Shown: positions 1-5,676 of the stretch, in pieces
Position numbering within the stretch: position 1 is the stretch's first letter
Layout of the letters: every line of letters begins with the position of its first letter
Origin: Bacteroidales bacterium
GTDB taxonomy: Bacteria > Bacteroidota > Bacteroidia > Bacteroidales > 4484-276
Length of the DNA: 10,753 nt
NCBI GenBank assembly: GCA_018400545.1
Contig: JAGYLT010000054.1
Location: 1 to 10,753, forward strand
Direction of reading: 5' to 3'
The notes under the pieces: model-generated
Seen by the model: the letters and a program-made list of their open reading frames with translations, nothing else
Told to the model about the DNA's origin: nothing
Database searches by the model: none
Translations under genes and position numbers: made by a program

Positions 1-1
1 T

Positions 2-322
2 CTTTTCGACCGGATAAACCTGTCGCCCATTTTTAACCTGTTCATCCTGGGAATGGCCAGCCTCGCCGTAATTTCGATGCTGCTGATTATATTCAAAAAT
101 GTGAGTATTTACATGGTAGGCACCGGCGCCCTGCTGGGCGGCTTTGCAGGCATACATCTGACCCTGCAGGTAAACCTGATCTTTTTTATAATCGTTGCGC
201 TGCTGTTGAATGGCCTGGCAGGATTTTCAAGGCTTTCGCTGGGAAAGCACAAACCTTTTGATATTTATTTTGGCTTTCTGGCAGGTGCAGGCGTAATGCT
301 TGCCCATTATCTTTTTCTGTAA
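2..322 (+). CDS. PAP2-like integral membrane protein, 3' part only
   Basis: This is the last 106 codons of a gene that enters from outside the window; the reading frame is open from base 2, so the first internal ATG (53) is probably not the true start. The product is very hydrophobic, with about four membrane segments. Near the end is S-R-L-S-L-G-K-H-K-P-F-D (bases 227-262), which fits the C3 motif SRxxxxxHxxxD of the PAP2 phosphatase superfamily, with the nucleophile-type His encoded at 248-250. The part corresponding to the C2 motif reads V-S-I-Y-M-V-G (about 101-121). Relatives I remember from Bacteroidota have S-x-H there, so the C2 His seems replaced by Tyr (110-112). The C1 motif would lie upstream of the window. 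A lipid-phosphate phosphatase role is possible from the fold, but the altered C2 site makes activity uncertain. Confidence 0.6.
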   Translation, partial: LFDRINLSPIFNLFILGMASLAVISMLLIIFKNVSIYMVGTGALLGGFAGIHLTLQVNLIFFIIVALLLNGLAGFSRLSLGKHKPFDIYFGFLAGAGVMLAHYLFL

Positions 323-335
323 ACTCAACGTGGAC

Positions 336-358
336 AAGCCAAAACCAAAAAGTGGCTT
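336..358. terminator. weak convergent stem-loop
   Basis: AAGCCA (336-341) and TGGCTT (353-358) form a perfect 6-bp stem with an 11-nt loop in the 89-bp gap between two convergent genes. A second small hairpin, CCTG-gttgt-CAGG, lies at 391-403, just past the stop of the leftward gene. Neither has a proper T-tract, so a terminator role is inferred only from the convergent position. Confidence 0.25.
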
Positions 359-411
359 ACCTTTAAAAGCATATTCACCTTTTGACTTAACCTGGTTGTC
401 AGGCAAAACTT

Positions 412-1092
412 CTAAAATGGCATGAGTGAAATACCCACGGAAATTGGATAAGTTTCCGGGCCTTTATCTTTGGTAAACAAATTGGTGAGTGAATAAAATC
501 CGGTGAGATTGATAAATTTCCAGCCAAATCTGCCTGTAATCCCATACCTGAATTTTTCGATGTTGGGCACATCCTTCACTTTAAAGTGCAATTGGTTACC
601 CGAACCAAACAGATAATCATCACCGCGGTATTTGGTGTGGCTGTCGATCAGGAAACCCAACTTGAATCCGAGTGAAGCACGCACATCGCTTTTGGTGCGT
701 AGCCTGAACTCTACAGGAATATCAAAATAGGTATAGGATATTTTATTCTTCTTATAATTTGTTCCCGGATACTGGGAGCTGATCGGATGGAAATTTGAAA
801 AATTGTTGGTGTCCTCCACAACCAACGCATCACTCTTCAGATTGTGAGATCCGACCCCGATACCAAATGCAAAACTGAAATTACTTTTTCCAAACCTGTA
901 ATCGTACAATCCTGAAAAATTTACCCCGAGGTTGAAAAAATTCGCATCCACCGAGTCGGGCATATTCACATAAAAATCGTTGATCACAGTAAAAATTGCA
1001 CTGGCTTTTCTGCGTGTACTCTCATCCACATGCTGCGAAAACCCCTGGTAACCCAAAATCAATATAATCAATACGAGCAAAATTCTTTTCAT
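412..1092 (-). CDS. secreted outer-membrane beta-barrel protein (PorT/OMP_b-brl-like)
   Basis: The 226-residue product starts with a clear Sec signal peptide: Lys-Arg, a hydrophobic run of Ile/Leu/Val, then G-F-S-Q around residue 20. The mature part has alternating hydrophobic/polar strands typical of an 8- to 10-strand outer-membrane barrel, for example the run around V-E-F-R-L-R and the L-G-F-K-L-G strand, and it ends in a C-terminal Phe (I-S-L-M-P-F), the usual barrel-assembly signal. Length and style fit the outer membrane beta-barrel domain family that includes PorT, a component linked to type IX secretion in Bacteroidota, but I see nothing that specifically identifies PorT. The ATG at 1092 is chosen because it directly precedes the signal peptide. 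It stands alone: the next gene upstream is 109 bp away with no shared signals. Confidence 0.65.
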   Translation of the reverse strand: MKRILLVLIILILGYQGFSQHVDESTRRKASAIFTVINDFYVNMPDSVDANFFNLGVNFSGLYDYRFGKSNFSFAFGIGVGSHNLKSDALVVEDTNNFSNFHPISSQYPGTNYKKNKISYTYFDIPVEFRLRTKSDVRASLGFKLGFLIDSHTKYRGDDYLFGSGNQLHFKVKDVPNIEKFRYGITGRFGWKFINLTGFYSLTNLFTKDKGPETYPISVGISLMPF

Positions 1093-1201
1093 TGGTATCA
1101 GTGCTTTTTTCGAACTTCAAATAATAAGCGCATCCAAATTACGGATGTACCTGTTTTTACTTTCTGTAAACTTACAAAAATGCTAAATATTTCATTGATG
1201 C

Positions 1202-1534
1202 CTACATTTCGCCTTCGCCAACTGGTTCCATGGTGGTTGAAATCCGGCAATTTTCCTTGTTGCTGTCCATGTAGAAAATATACACCGGGCCTTCGTTGCG
1301 CAGCAGGTCAATCATTATGGGCAAATCCTGAAAATGATAGTAGAAATAGTAGAGGTTGTACTTTTTATCCGGTTCGGGTAAAGTGGCACCATCGGCCATA
1401 AAATAAAGATATCCCAGGAACTCGGTTTCAGCAGTAAGCATGATTACAGCTTTGGTATCCGCATCGCCGGAGCGCGACGAAAATAGCATGCACGAATACT
1501 TTTCGATGGTTTTTACTTCGATTTGTTTACTCAT
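1202..1534 (-). CDS. small conserved protein of unknown function
   Basis: A 110-residue protein with no signal peptide or membrane segment, so probably cytoplasmic. It has a strongly patterned alpha/beta look: an F-M-A-D-G segment, an aromatic stretch Y-Y-F-Y-Y-H, then I-D-L-L-R-N-E-G-P-V-Y-I-F-Y, and a conserved-looking acidic tail E-P-V-G-E-G-E. I recall similar short bacterial proteins with L-R-N-E-x-P-V-Y and a closing E-P-V-G-E-x-E, but none with a known function. An in-frame ATG at 1552 would add six residues. I prefer 1534 because a promoter-like -7 box sits at 1555-1562, almost touching the upstream ATG. The palindrome TGTAA-AC-TTACA (1165-1176) lies about 25 bp past the stop and could be a weak end signal or an operator of the next gene. 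Confidence 0.6.
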   Translation of the reverse strand: MSKQIEVKTIEKYSCMLFSSRSGDADTKAVIMLTAETEFLGYLYFMADGATLPEPDKKYNLYYFYYHFQDLPIMIDLLRNEGPVYIFYMDSNKENCRISTTMEPVGEGEM

Positions 1535-1554
1535 ATGTTTATTTTTTGTCATGA

Positions 1555-1587
1555 CAAAGATGCATACTTTTATCGAAAAATCAGCAA
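1555..1587 (-). promoter_or_regulatory. candidate Bacteroidota promoter for the small conserved gene
   Basis: On the minus strand, TTG (1585-1587) is followed after 22 bases by CATCTTTG (1555-1562), a 7-of-8 match to the Bacteroidota -7 box TAnnTTTG. Spacing is one base longer than usual. It would start transcription near 1550, just ahead of the ATG at 1534. Confidence 0.3.
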
Positions 1588-1687
1588 TTTGAGCTGAATT
1601 TTGTGCCTGATAAGTTCATTCCGATAAAGGGTTTTCAGAATTCAGTAATTTATCCTGTTTAATTCACAAAATTATTTAATTATGTTG

Positions 1688-1707
1688 CCGCGTCCTGAAA
1701 GACGTGG
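1688..1707. repeat. small hairpin in the gene-free gap
   Basis: CCGCGTC (1688-1694) and GACGTGG (1701-1707) pair over seven positions with one G-U wobble and a 6-nt loop. It lies in the 281-bp gap between two leftward genes and resembles short dispersed hairpins of bacterial intergenic DNA. I see no gene in the gap. Confidence 0.25.
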
Positions 1708-1765
1708 TAATGGATCACGATTTTTTGTGAATAACATGAGCTTTACCGGGTTTGTATGGCCCCAC

Positions 1766-1802
1766 AAAAAAAAAGACAGCCTCAGAGGGGAGTGAGGCTG
1801 TC
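1766..1802 (-). terminator. strong rho-independent terminator of the receiver/kinase-like gene
   Basis: GACAGCCTCA (1775-1784) and TGAGGCTGTC (1793-1802) form a perfect 10-bp stem with an 8-nt loop. On the minus strand the stem is followed directly by nine T (1766-1774). It begins about 31 bases after the stop codon at 1834, so it should end that transcript and separate it from the genes further left. CCCAC (1761-1765) and GTGGG (1803-1807) also complement each other outside the T-tract. Confidence 0.92.
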
Positions 1803-1833
1803 GTGGGTTCATCAAAAGGAGAAGAACAGAGCG

Positions 1834-3075
1834 CTAGTTGAGCTGGGAAAGTAGTTGATGTAATGCTTCTCTCTGTGCATTATTTACGGGGAAAATCAAT
1901 TTTACTGTGGCCCCTCCCTGCGTATTATTATCTATTTTAATTTCGGCGTGGTGAACATCCATGATAAGTTTGGCTATGGCAAAGCGCAATCCGGGCCATT
2001 CCGACCGGTCGGCAACACCTGGTATCTTAAGAAACTGGCTGATGCTGTTCAGATCGCTGATGTTGAAACCACTGCCCGAGTCATCAATGCGCAGTTCAAC
2101 TTTATCGATGGATTCATTAACAGAAATATCGATATGTCCATCCTTAGGGGTATGCCAAACCGCATTGAAAACGAAAATGCGAACCACTTCCTTGATCAGT
2201 CCCGGATCGATAACCACTTCGGTAATTTCACTTTCTGCCGGTCCGGTGATGCTGATTCTTTTATCGTTAATCAACTGGCTGTGATCATCGATGGCATATT
2301 CGAGCACACTGCTCACTTTATAAGGCCGCATTTTGCATGTTGACTTCTCCGGATCGATCTCGGTTATGGCAAGGGCCAGGTCCAGCAGTTCCTTGCTTTT
2401 TCGTGAGGCATCGCCAAGGGTATCTATCAGACTGCCTTTGTCGCCGTTTGCTTCGCCATCTTTTAGAATATCGGTAAAACCGATGATAGCGCTTACCGGC
2501 GAACGTAGCTCCTGTACAATGATCCTCAGGAACTTGCCTTTGATCTTTTCCACATCCATCTCTATCTTATCTTCATCCGGTTTCATAGTTGTATTGTTTT
2601 GATTTATCATTTCACTTTTTAGTATTTCGATTTCTTTCGAAATCAGTTTCAATTTTTGTTTATTGAACCGAAAATGCTCCGATACCTGCTTTTTCCGATC
2701 CCCGATCAACAGCTTTAAATCAATCAAATCTCTGAGTTCATCCCTATTAAAGGGTTGTTCGATATAATCATCGGCACCGGCTTCATAAGCCTTTACCAGA
2801 AATTCTTTGCTGAAAGTGTGCGACAGATAAATCACAGGCAGCGCGTTGAACCGTTGGTGCGATTTAACAATCCTGCAAAATTTAATGGCATCCCGCTCCA
2901 TATTTTTATCCTCAACCAAAATCAAATCGATATCATGCTCAATAATTGCCGATAATGATTCATGCACACTTGCCTTTCTGAGCACATCATATGATTTGTT
3001 GTTTAACACTGCTGTGGTATCGAACCCATTGGCTTTATCGCCAAAAACCAATATTTTATGTTTGTTAACCTGCAT
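1834..3075 (-). CDS. degenerate receiver + histidine-kinase-like signalling protein
   Basis: The 413-residue soluble protein has an N-terminal receiver domain (about 5-122), a helical, probably coiled-coil linker (about 130-180), an H-box region (about 180-240) and a HATPase-like domain (about 285-398). Key residues are altered. The phosphoacceptor position in D-L-I-L-V-E55 is Glu instead of Asp, the first acidic-pocket residue is Gly12, and the conserved Lys is Gln107 (Y-I-E-Q-P-F). The H-box reads V-Q188-E-L-R-S-P, with Gln where the autophosphorylated His belongs. The N-box Asn304 and the G1 box D332-S-G-S-G are kept, but G2 reads P-G-L-R-F instead of G-x-G-L-G-L. So it may bind ATP weakly, but by the usual chemistry it cannot take up phosphate at either site. 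I infer a phosphate-independent scaffold or regulator. The ATG at 3075 is preferred over 3192 because the domain begins there and a promoter lies between the two. Confidence 0.85.
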   Translation of the reverse strand: MQVNKHKILVFGDKANGFDTTAVLNNKSYDVLRKASVHESLSAIIEHDIDLILVEDKNMERDAIKFCRIVKSHQRFNALPVIYLSHTFSKEFLVKAYEAGADDYIEQPFNRDELRDLIDLKLLIGDRKKQVSEHFRFNKQKLKLISKEIEILKSEMINQNNTTMKPDEDKIEMDVEKIKGKFLRIIVQELRSPVSAIIGFTDILKDGEANGDKGSLIDTLGDASRKSKELLDLALAITEIDPEKSTCKMRPYKVSSVLEYAIDDHSQLINDKRISITGPAESEITEVVIDPGLIKEVVRIFVFNAVWHTPKDGHIDISVNESIDKVELRIDDSGSGFNISDLNSISQFLKIPGVADRSEWPGLRFAIAKLIMDVHHAEIKIDNNTQGGATVKLIFPVNNAQREALHQLLSQLN

Positions 3076-3132
3076 GATTCGTTTGTGTTCCCGCAAACTT
3101 GTTGTTTTACTTTTTTCGTAATGAATACAAAA

Positions 3133-3164
3133 CAAATGTAGGTTACGGTAAGGGTATAATTCAA
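3133..3164 (-). promoter_or_regulatory. Bacteroidota promoter of the receiver/kinase-like gene
   Basis: On the minus strand, TTG (3162-3164) is followed after 21 bases by TACATTTG (3133-3140), a full match to TAnnTTTG. The -7 box lies 57 bases ahead of the ATG at 3075, giving a leader of about 50 nt. It lies downstream of the alternative start at 3192, which argues against that start. Confidence 0.6.
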
Positions 3165-3279
3165 GGGACAATTCGCAACTGTGGCTGCTCAACTTGTAAG
3201 TGTAAAAAATCAGGGGGGATTTGTTTCCCGGAATTTTTGGGAGAGGAAGAAAGGGTTTGTAGGGTTAATGATTCCGTGA

Positions 3280-3435
3280 TCAGGATGCGATGCTCAATCG
3301 GTTTTGCAATTCTTCCTTGTATTGCCTGCCCACAGGTAAAATTTGGCTTTTTATAAAAACCTGATTCCCTTCGAGGTAATCAATTTTTGAAACGGCGATC
3401 AGGTACGACCTGTGAATTCTGATAAAACAAGACAT
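3280..3435 (-). pseudogene. 3' remnant of a LytTR-family response regulator gene
   Basis: Reading leftward, this short frame encodes F-I-R-I-H-R-S-Y-L-I-A-V-S-K-I and, further on, L-P-V-G-R-Q-Y-K-E-E-L, ending at TGA (3280-3282). These are the hallmark C-terminal segments of the LytTR DNA-binding domain (the usual pattern is F-x-R-I-H-R-S-Y ... L-P-I-G-R-x-Y-K). Only about 48 residues remain, roughly half of the DNA-binding domain, and the receiver is absent. A stop codon (3448-3450) closes the frame a few codons upstream. The 5' side is occupied in another frame by the start of a lipoprotein gene, so the regulator gene was probably truncated by a deletion. An ATG at 3433-3435 could in principle start a 52-residue peptide, but I see no reason to think it is expressed. 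Confidence 0.75.
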
Positions 3436-3560
3436 TCGCCAATCAATTCATTTTTAAAATCAATGTCATCTTTTGTGTAGAGGCCATGGATCGACGGAAT
3501 GCATCCCGAAAGAAACAGGATAAAAAGGCCGGTTGCGATTAATGCATGTTTTGGTTTCAT
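3399..3560 (-). pseudogene. 5' remnant of a lipoprotein gene, fused out of frame to the LytTR remnant
   Basis: From the ATG at 3560 the frame encodes a lipoprotein signal peptide (M-K-P-K-H, hydrophobic core, lipobox L-S-G-C with Cys20), then I-P-S-I-H-G-L-Y-T-K-D-D-I-D-F-K-N-E-L-I-G-E. The segment L-Y-T-x-x-D-x-x-F-x-x-x-L-x-G recalls the start of a lipoprotein family I have seen in Bacteroidota, where a Trp usually follows. From about residue 43 the frame runs into DNA that, one frame over, encodes LytTR sequence, and it stops after 53 codons (TGA 3399-3401). Only the export signal and first mature residues survive. The junction must lie near 3425-3440. It could still yield a tiny lipoprotein, but a deletion remnant is the simpler reading. 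Confidence 0.7.
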
Positions 3561-3663
3561 AATGCTGTTTTTTTAAAGTTTGTACAGCAAAGGAATATCA
3601 GCAGTAACTAACCTCAAAATATTTTCGATGAGCAGCATATTTTTCAGGATGAACAACGTCTGA

Positions 3664-5082
3664 TCAGCTCCGGATTCTTTCAGCAACTTCACGGACGATC
3701 TTCCAGGCTTTCTCCACATGATGCTTTTCGGTACGTGTTTGTCCAACCACAAACCGGATGGTATATTTTCCGTTGAGGGTGGTATGCGTAAGAAAAACCC
3801 CTTCCGAAGCATTGATCGCTTCAAGTAGCTCCCGGTTCAGGATATTGATCTCTTCCTCGTTATCCAACCCGGGGTTAAACCTGAAACATACTGTGGCCAG
3901 CGGAGCCGGTGCCAGCAATTCAAAGTCGGGCGAACTTTCAATCCATTCAGCAAAAATCTCCGCCATTTTAATGTGGTTGCCGATGATTTCCTGCATTTGC
4001 TTCACCCCAAACGTGCGGATCACAAACCACAACTTCAGCGCCCTGAAACGCCGGCCAAGCTGGATTCCCCAGTCGCGGTAGTTGTTCACCGTGGTTCCCT
4101 CTTTGGTTTTCAGGTATTCGGGTAAAATCTCAAAGGTGTGGATGAGCGCCTCCTTATCCTTCACAAAATAGGCACTTGCATCAAAGTTGGTAAACATCCA
4201 TTTGTGGGGATTAAAAACATAGGTGTCTGCATTTTCGATGCCTTCGATCATGTATCGCTTATCAGACAACAGCATGGCTGTTCCGGCCCAGGCGGCATCC
4301 ACGTGCAGCCAGATTTTTTGCCTGGAGCAAATTTTACCAATTGCTTTGAGCGGATCAATTGCAGTGGAACCCGTTGTTCCAATTGCTGCCACCACCGCCA
4401 GGGGAATAAAACCATGCTCCCTGTCGTGAACAATGGCAGCTTCAAGGGCTTCGGGCTTCATGGCAAAGTGTTCATCCACTTCAATTTTGCGGAGGTTGTC
4501 CTTTCCGAAACCGGCAATCTTAACGGCCTTTTCAACGGAGGAGTGGGCTTCTGTGGAACAATAAACCGTAAAAACACCGCGGCCGTAATAGCCTGTTTTG
4601 TTGATGTCGAAATCGGTAAACCGCTCACGGGCAGTAAGCAACGAAACCAGCGTGGCTGTTGAAGCAGTATCCTGGATTACACCGGTAAAATTTTTGGGCA
4701 GCCCGGTCATATCCCTGAGCCACTCCATGATCCGTTCCTCCAGTTCGGTGGCCGCCGGCGAAGTAACCCAGCTCATGCATTGCGCCCCAAGCGCCGAGGT
4801 GAGCATTTCGCCCAGAATGGAAGGATAACTGCTGTTGGCGGCAAAGTAGGCATGCCATCCCGGGTGCTGCCAGTGCGTTATGCCCGGCATGATGTCCCGG
4901 TTAAAATCTTTCATGATCTCTTCAAAAGGTTCAGGATCATCTGGTGCACTCTTTGGCAAAAGGTCTATGATGTCACCAGGTTTGGCTTTCGATTTTACCG
5001 GAAGTTGTTCGATGTTCTCAAAATAATCGGCCATCCAGTCGATGAGTTCGTGGCCATGGCGGCGGAAATCGTTTAGGTTCAT
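3664..5082 (-). CDS. PLP-dependent group II (aromatic-L-amino-acid-type) decarboxylase
   Basis: The full-length 472-residue product belongs to the fold-type I, group II decarboxylases, which remove CO2 from amino acids to give amines in the cytoplasm. Visible landmarks are N-P-H-K-W-M with the PLP-binding Lys294, V-D-A-A-W-A-G with Asp262 for the pyridine nitrogen, T-E-A-H180-S-S-V-E-K-A with the His that stacks on PLP, and G-V-I-Q-D-T-A-S-T-A-T-L near 134-145. The flexible-loop Tyr335 (N-N-Y-R-D-W ahead of L-G-R-R-F-R-A-L-K) matches the Tyr needed for decarboxylation; aldehyde-synthase relatives have Phe there. The overall pattern is closest to DOPA/tyrosine/tryptophan decarboxylases rather than GadB, but the substrate cannot be fixed by eye. 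The first three codons and upstream bases are duplicated at 5341-5354. No transporter or amine-pathway partner is adjacent. Confidence 0.9.
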   Translation of the reverse strand: MNLNDFRRHGHELIDWMADYFENIEQLPVKSKAKPGDIIDLLPKSAPDDPEPFEEIMKDFNRDIMPGITHWQHPGWHAYFAANSSYPSILGEMLTSALGAQCMSWVTSPAATELEERIMEWLRDMTGLPKNFTGVIQDTASTATLVSLLTARERFTDFDINKTGYYGRGVFTVYCSTEAHSSVEKAVKIAGFGKDNLRKIEVDEHFAMKPEALEAAIVHDREHGFIPLAVVAAIGTTGSTAIDPLKAIGKICSRQKIWLHVDAAWAGTAMLLSDKRYMIEGIENADTYVFNPHKWMFTNFDASAYFVKDKEALIHTFEILPEYLKTKEGTTVNNYRDWGIQLGRRFRALKLWFVIRTFGVKQMQEIIGNHIKMAEIFAEWIESSPDFELLAPAPLATVCFRFNPGLDNEEEINILNRELLEAINASEGVFLTHTTLNGKYTIRFVVGQTRTEKHHVEKAWKIVREVAERIRS

Positions 5083-5094
5083 TGGGTGTAAAAG

Positions 5095-5122
5095 TTATTC
5101 GTTATTATTTATTCGTTATTCG
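5095..5122. repeat. heptamer tandem repeat (TTATTCG x4)
   Basis: Four back-to-back 7-mers: TTATTCG, TTATTAT, TTATTCG, TTATTCG. It lies 13 bp upstream of the decarboxylase ATG, in its leader or promoter region, so copy-number changes could alter expression. No clear -7 box for this gene could be picked out here. Confidence 0.6.
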
Positions 5123-5199
5123 GAATATCAAAAATGCATTAACTTCTTTGATTAACAGAAGTCCCTTGAAAATGCGCTTACATTGATAAAAGACGTTTG

Positions 5200-5305
5200 T
5201 CGAAGCATCCGCTTCGATACACTATCCATGCAGCATTTGCTGCATTTCGTCCGGCAAAGACAATGGATACTGCCAAGTATAAATTCAGCGGAATGAAAAT
5301 TCCGC
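5200..5305. repeat. cluster of three perfect inverted repeats
   Basis: TCGAAGC-ATCC-GCTTCGA (5200-5217), ATGCAGCA-TT-TGCTGCAT (5228-5245) and GCGGAAT-GAAA-ATTCCGC (5288-5305) are all mismatch-free. In addition TATCCAT (5223-5229) pairs with ATGGATA (5263-5269), enclosing the second hairpin's right side. The segment could be a folded RNA leader, a set of protein-binding sites or a small non-autonomous element. No coding potential is convincing: the one open frame, running leftward from 5349, begins inside the duplicated 14-mer and shows no domain. Confidence 0.55.
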
Positions 5306-5352
5306 CGAACGTGCGACGAAATATGATCAGGATTAACAAATAGGTTCATTGG

Positions 5353-5397
5353 GTTATTTGGTTATAAAGTTATTTGTTAATCGGTAATTGGTAATTG
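5353..5397. repeat. degenerate heptamer repeat (GTTATTT / GTAATTG)
   Basis: GTTATTT occurs at 5353-5359 and 5369-5375 with a related 8-mer between them, followed by GTAATTG twice in tandem (5384-5397). It is similar in style to the TTATTCG array at 5095-5122. The following stretch 5398-5521 is A/T-rich with no gene or structure that I can recognise. Confidence 0.45.
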
Positions 5398-5521
5398 ATG
5401 TTTTCATGCTTCCAATGTTTCAGGCCTGCGTGGAGAGGGTTATTCGTATTTACACAGTGTATCTCTCAGTAGCATTATGATTTTTCTTTCTTTTCATTCT
5501 AATATGCAATCAAAAAAACTC

Positions 5522-5590
5522 AACCGCTGAGGTGCTATGGCGCAGAGAAAGTCTAAGTTTTGCACTTTGCGACTCTCCGTCTTTGCGGTT
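5522..5590. repeat. dispersed CTTTGCG/CGCAGAG-type intergenic repeat with inverted ends
   Basis: The element is bounded by AACCGC (5522-5527) and its complement GCGGTT (5585-5590), and contains CGCAGAG, CTTTGCG, CTCTCCGT and CTTTGCGG units. Sequences of this CTTTGCG/CTCTGCG style are familiar as intergenic repeats in many bacteria. A run of A lies just left (about 5514-5519) and a run of T just right (5594-5599), so it could also act as a two-way terminator. Nothing coding is seen. Confidence 0.5.
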
Positions 5591-5646
5591 TCATTTTTTC
5601 TTCGGTGCAATTATAGTATTGTTTGATGAAATTTTTCAGCACAAAA

Positions 5647-5671
5647 TTAATTCGGTTTTATGCCGGATTAA
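5647..5671 (-). terminator. possible terminator of the FAD-dependent dehydrogenase gene
   Basis: TTAATTCGG (5647-5655) and CCGGATTAA (5663-5671) pair over nine positions with one imperfect pair and a 7-nt loop. It starts six bases past the stop codon at 5677, and on the minus strand is followed by TTTT (5643-5646). The T-run is short, so the call is tentative. Confidence 0.4.
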
Positions 5672-5676
5672 AAATG

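Larger units (their letters stand above)
5074..5354. repeat. 14-bp direct repeat bracketing a 253-bp gene-free segment
   Basis: TAGGTTCATTGGGT occurs exactly at 5074-5087 and 5341-5354. The first copy contains the decarboxylase start codon on the minus strand. The 253 bp between the copies hold heptamer repeats and three perfect hairpins but no gene. This is the geometry of a small insertion with a target-site duplication, although I find no terminal inverted repeats next to the copies. Confidence 0.5.

Noticed and set aside
1030..1401. 123-residue rightward frame
   Set aside because: It is antisense to the signal peptide of the barrel protein and to the small conserved protein; the composition is unlike a real protein.
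1948..2343. 131-residue rightward frame
   Set aside because: It is antisense to the HATPase-like domain of the receiver/kinase-like gene.
3076..3192. Longer start for the receiver/kinase-like protein (ATG at 3192)
   Set aside because: The extra 39 residues show no domain or signal peptide, and a consensus promoter (3133-3164) lies inside this stretch.
3573..3824. 83-residue leftward frame overlapping the decarboxylase end
   Set aside because: It is a shifted-frame shadow of the decarboxylase C-terminus with no features in the non-overlapping part.
4138..4662. 174-residue rightward frame
   Set aside because: It is antisense to the well-supported decarboxylase and has no recognisable features.
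5152..5349. 65-residue leftward open frame upstream of the decarboxylase
   Set aside because: It begins in the duplicated 14-mer, runs through three hairpins, is Cys/Ser-rich without domain features, and is best explained by the repeat.
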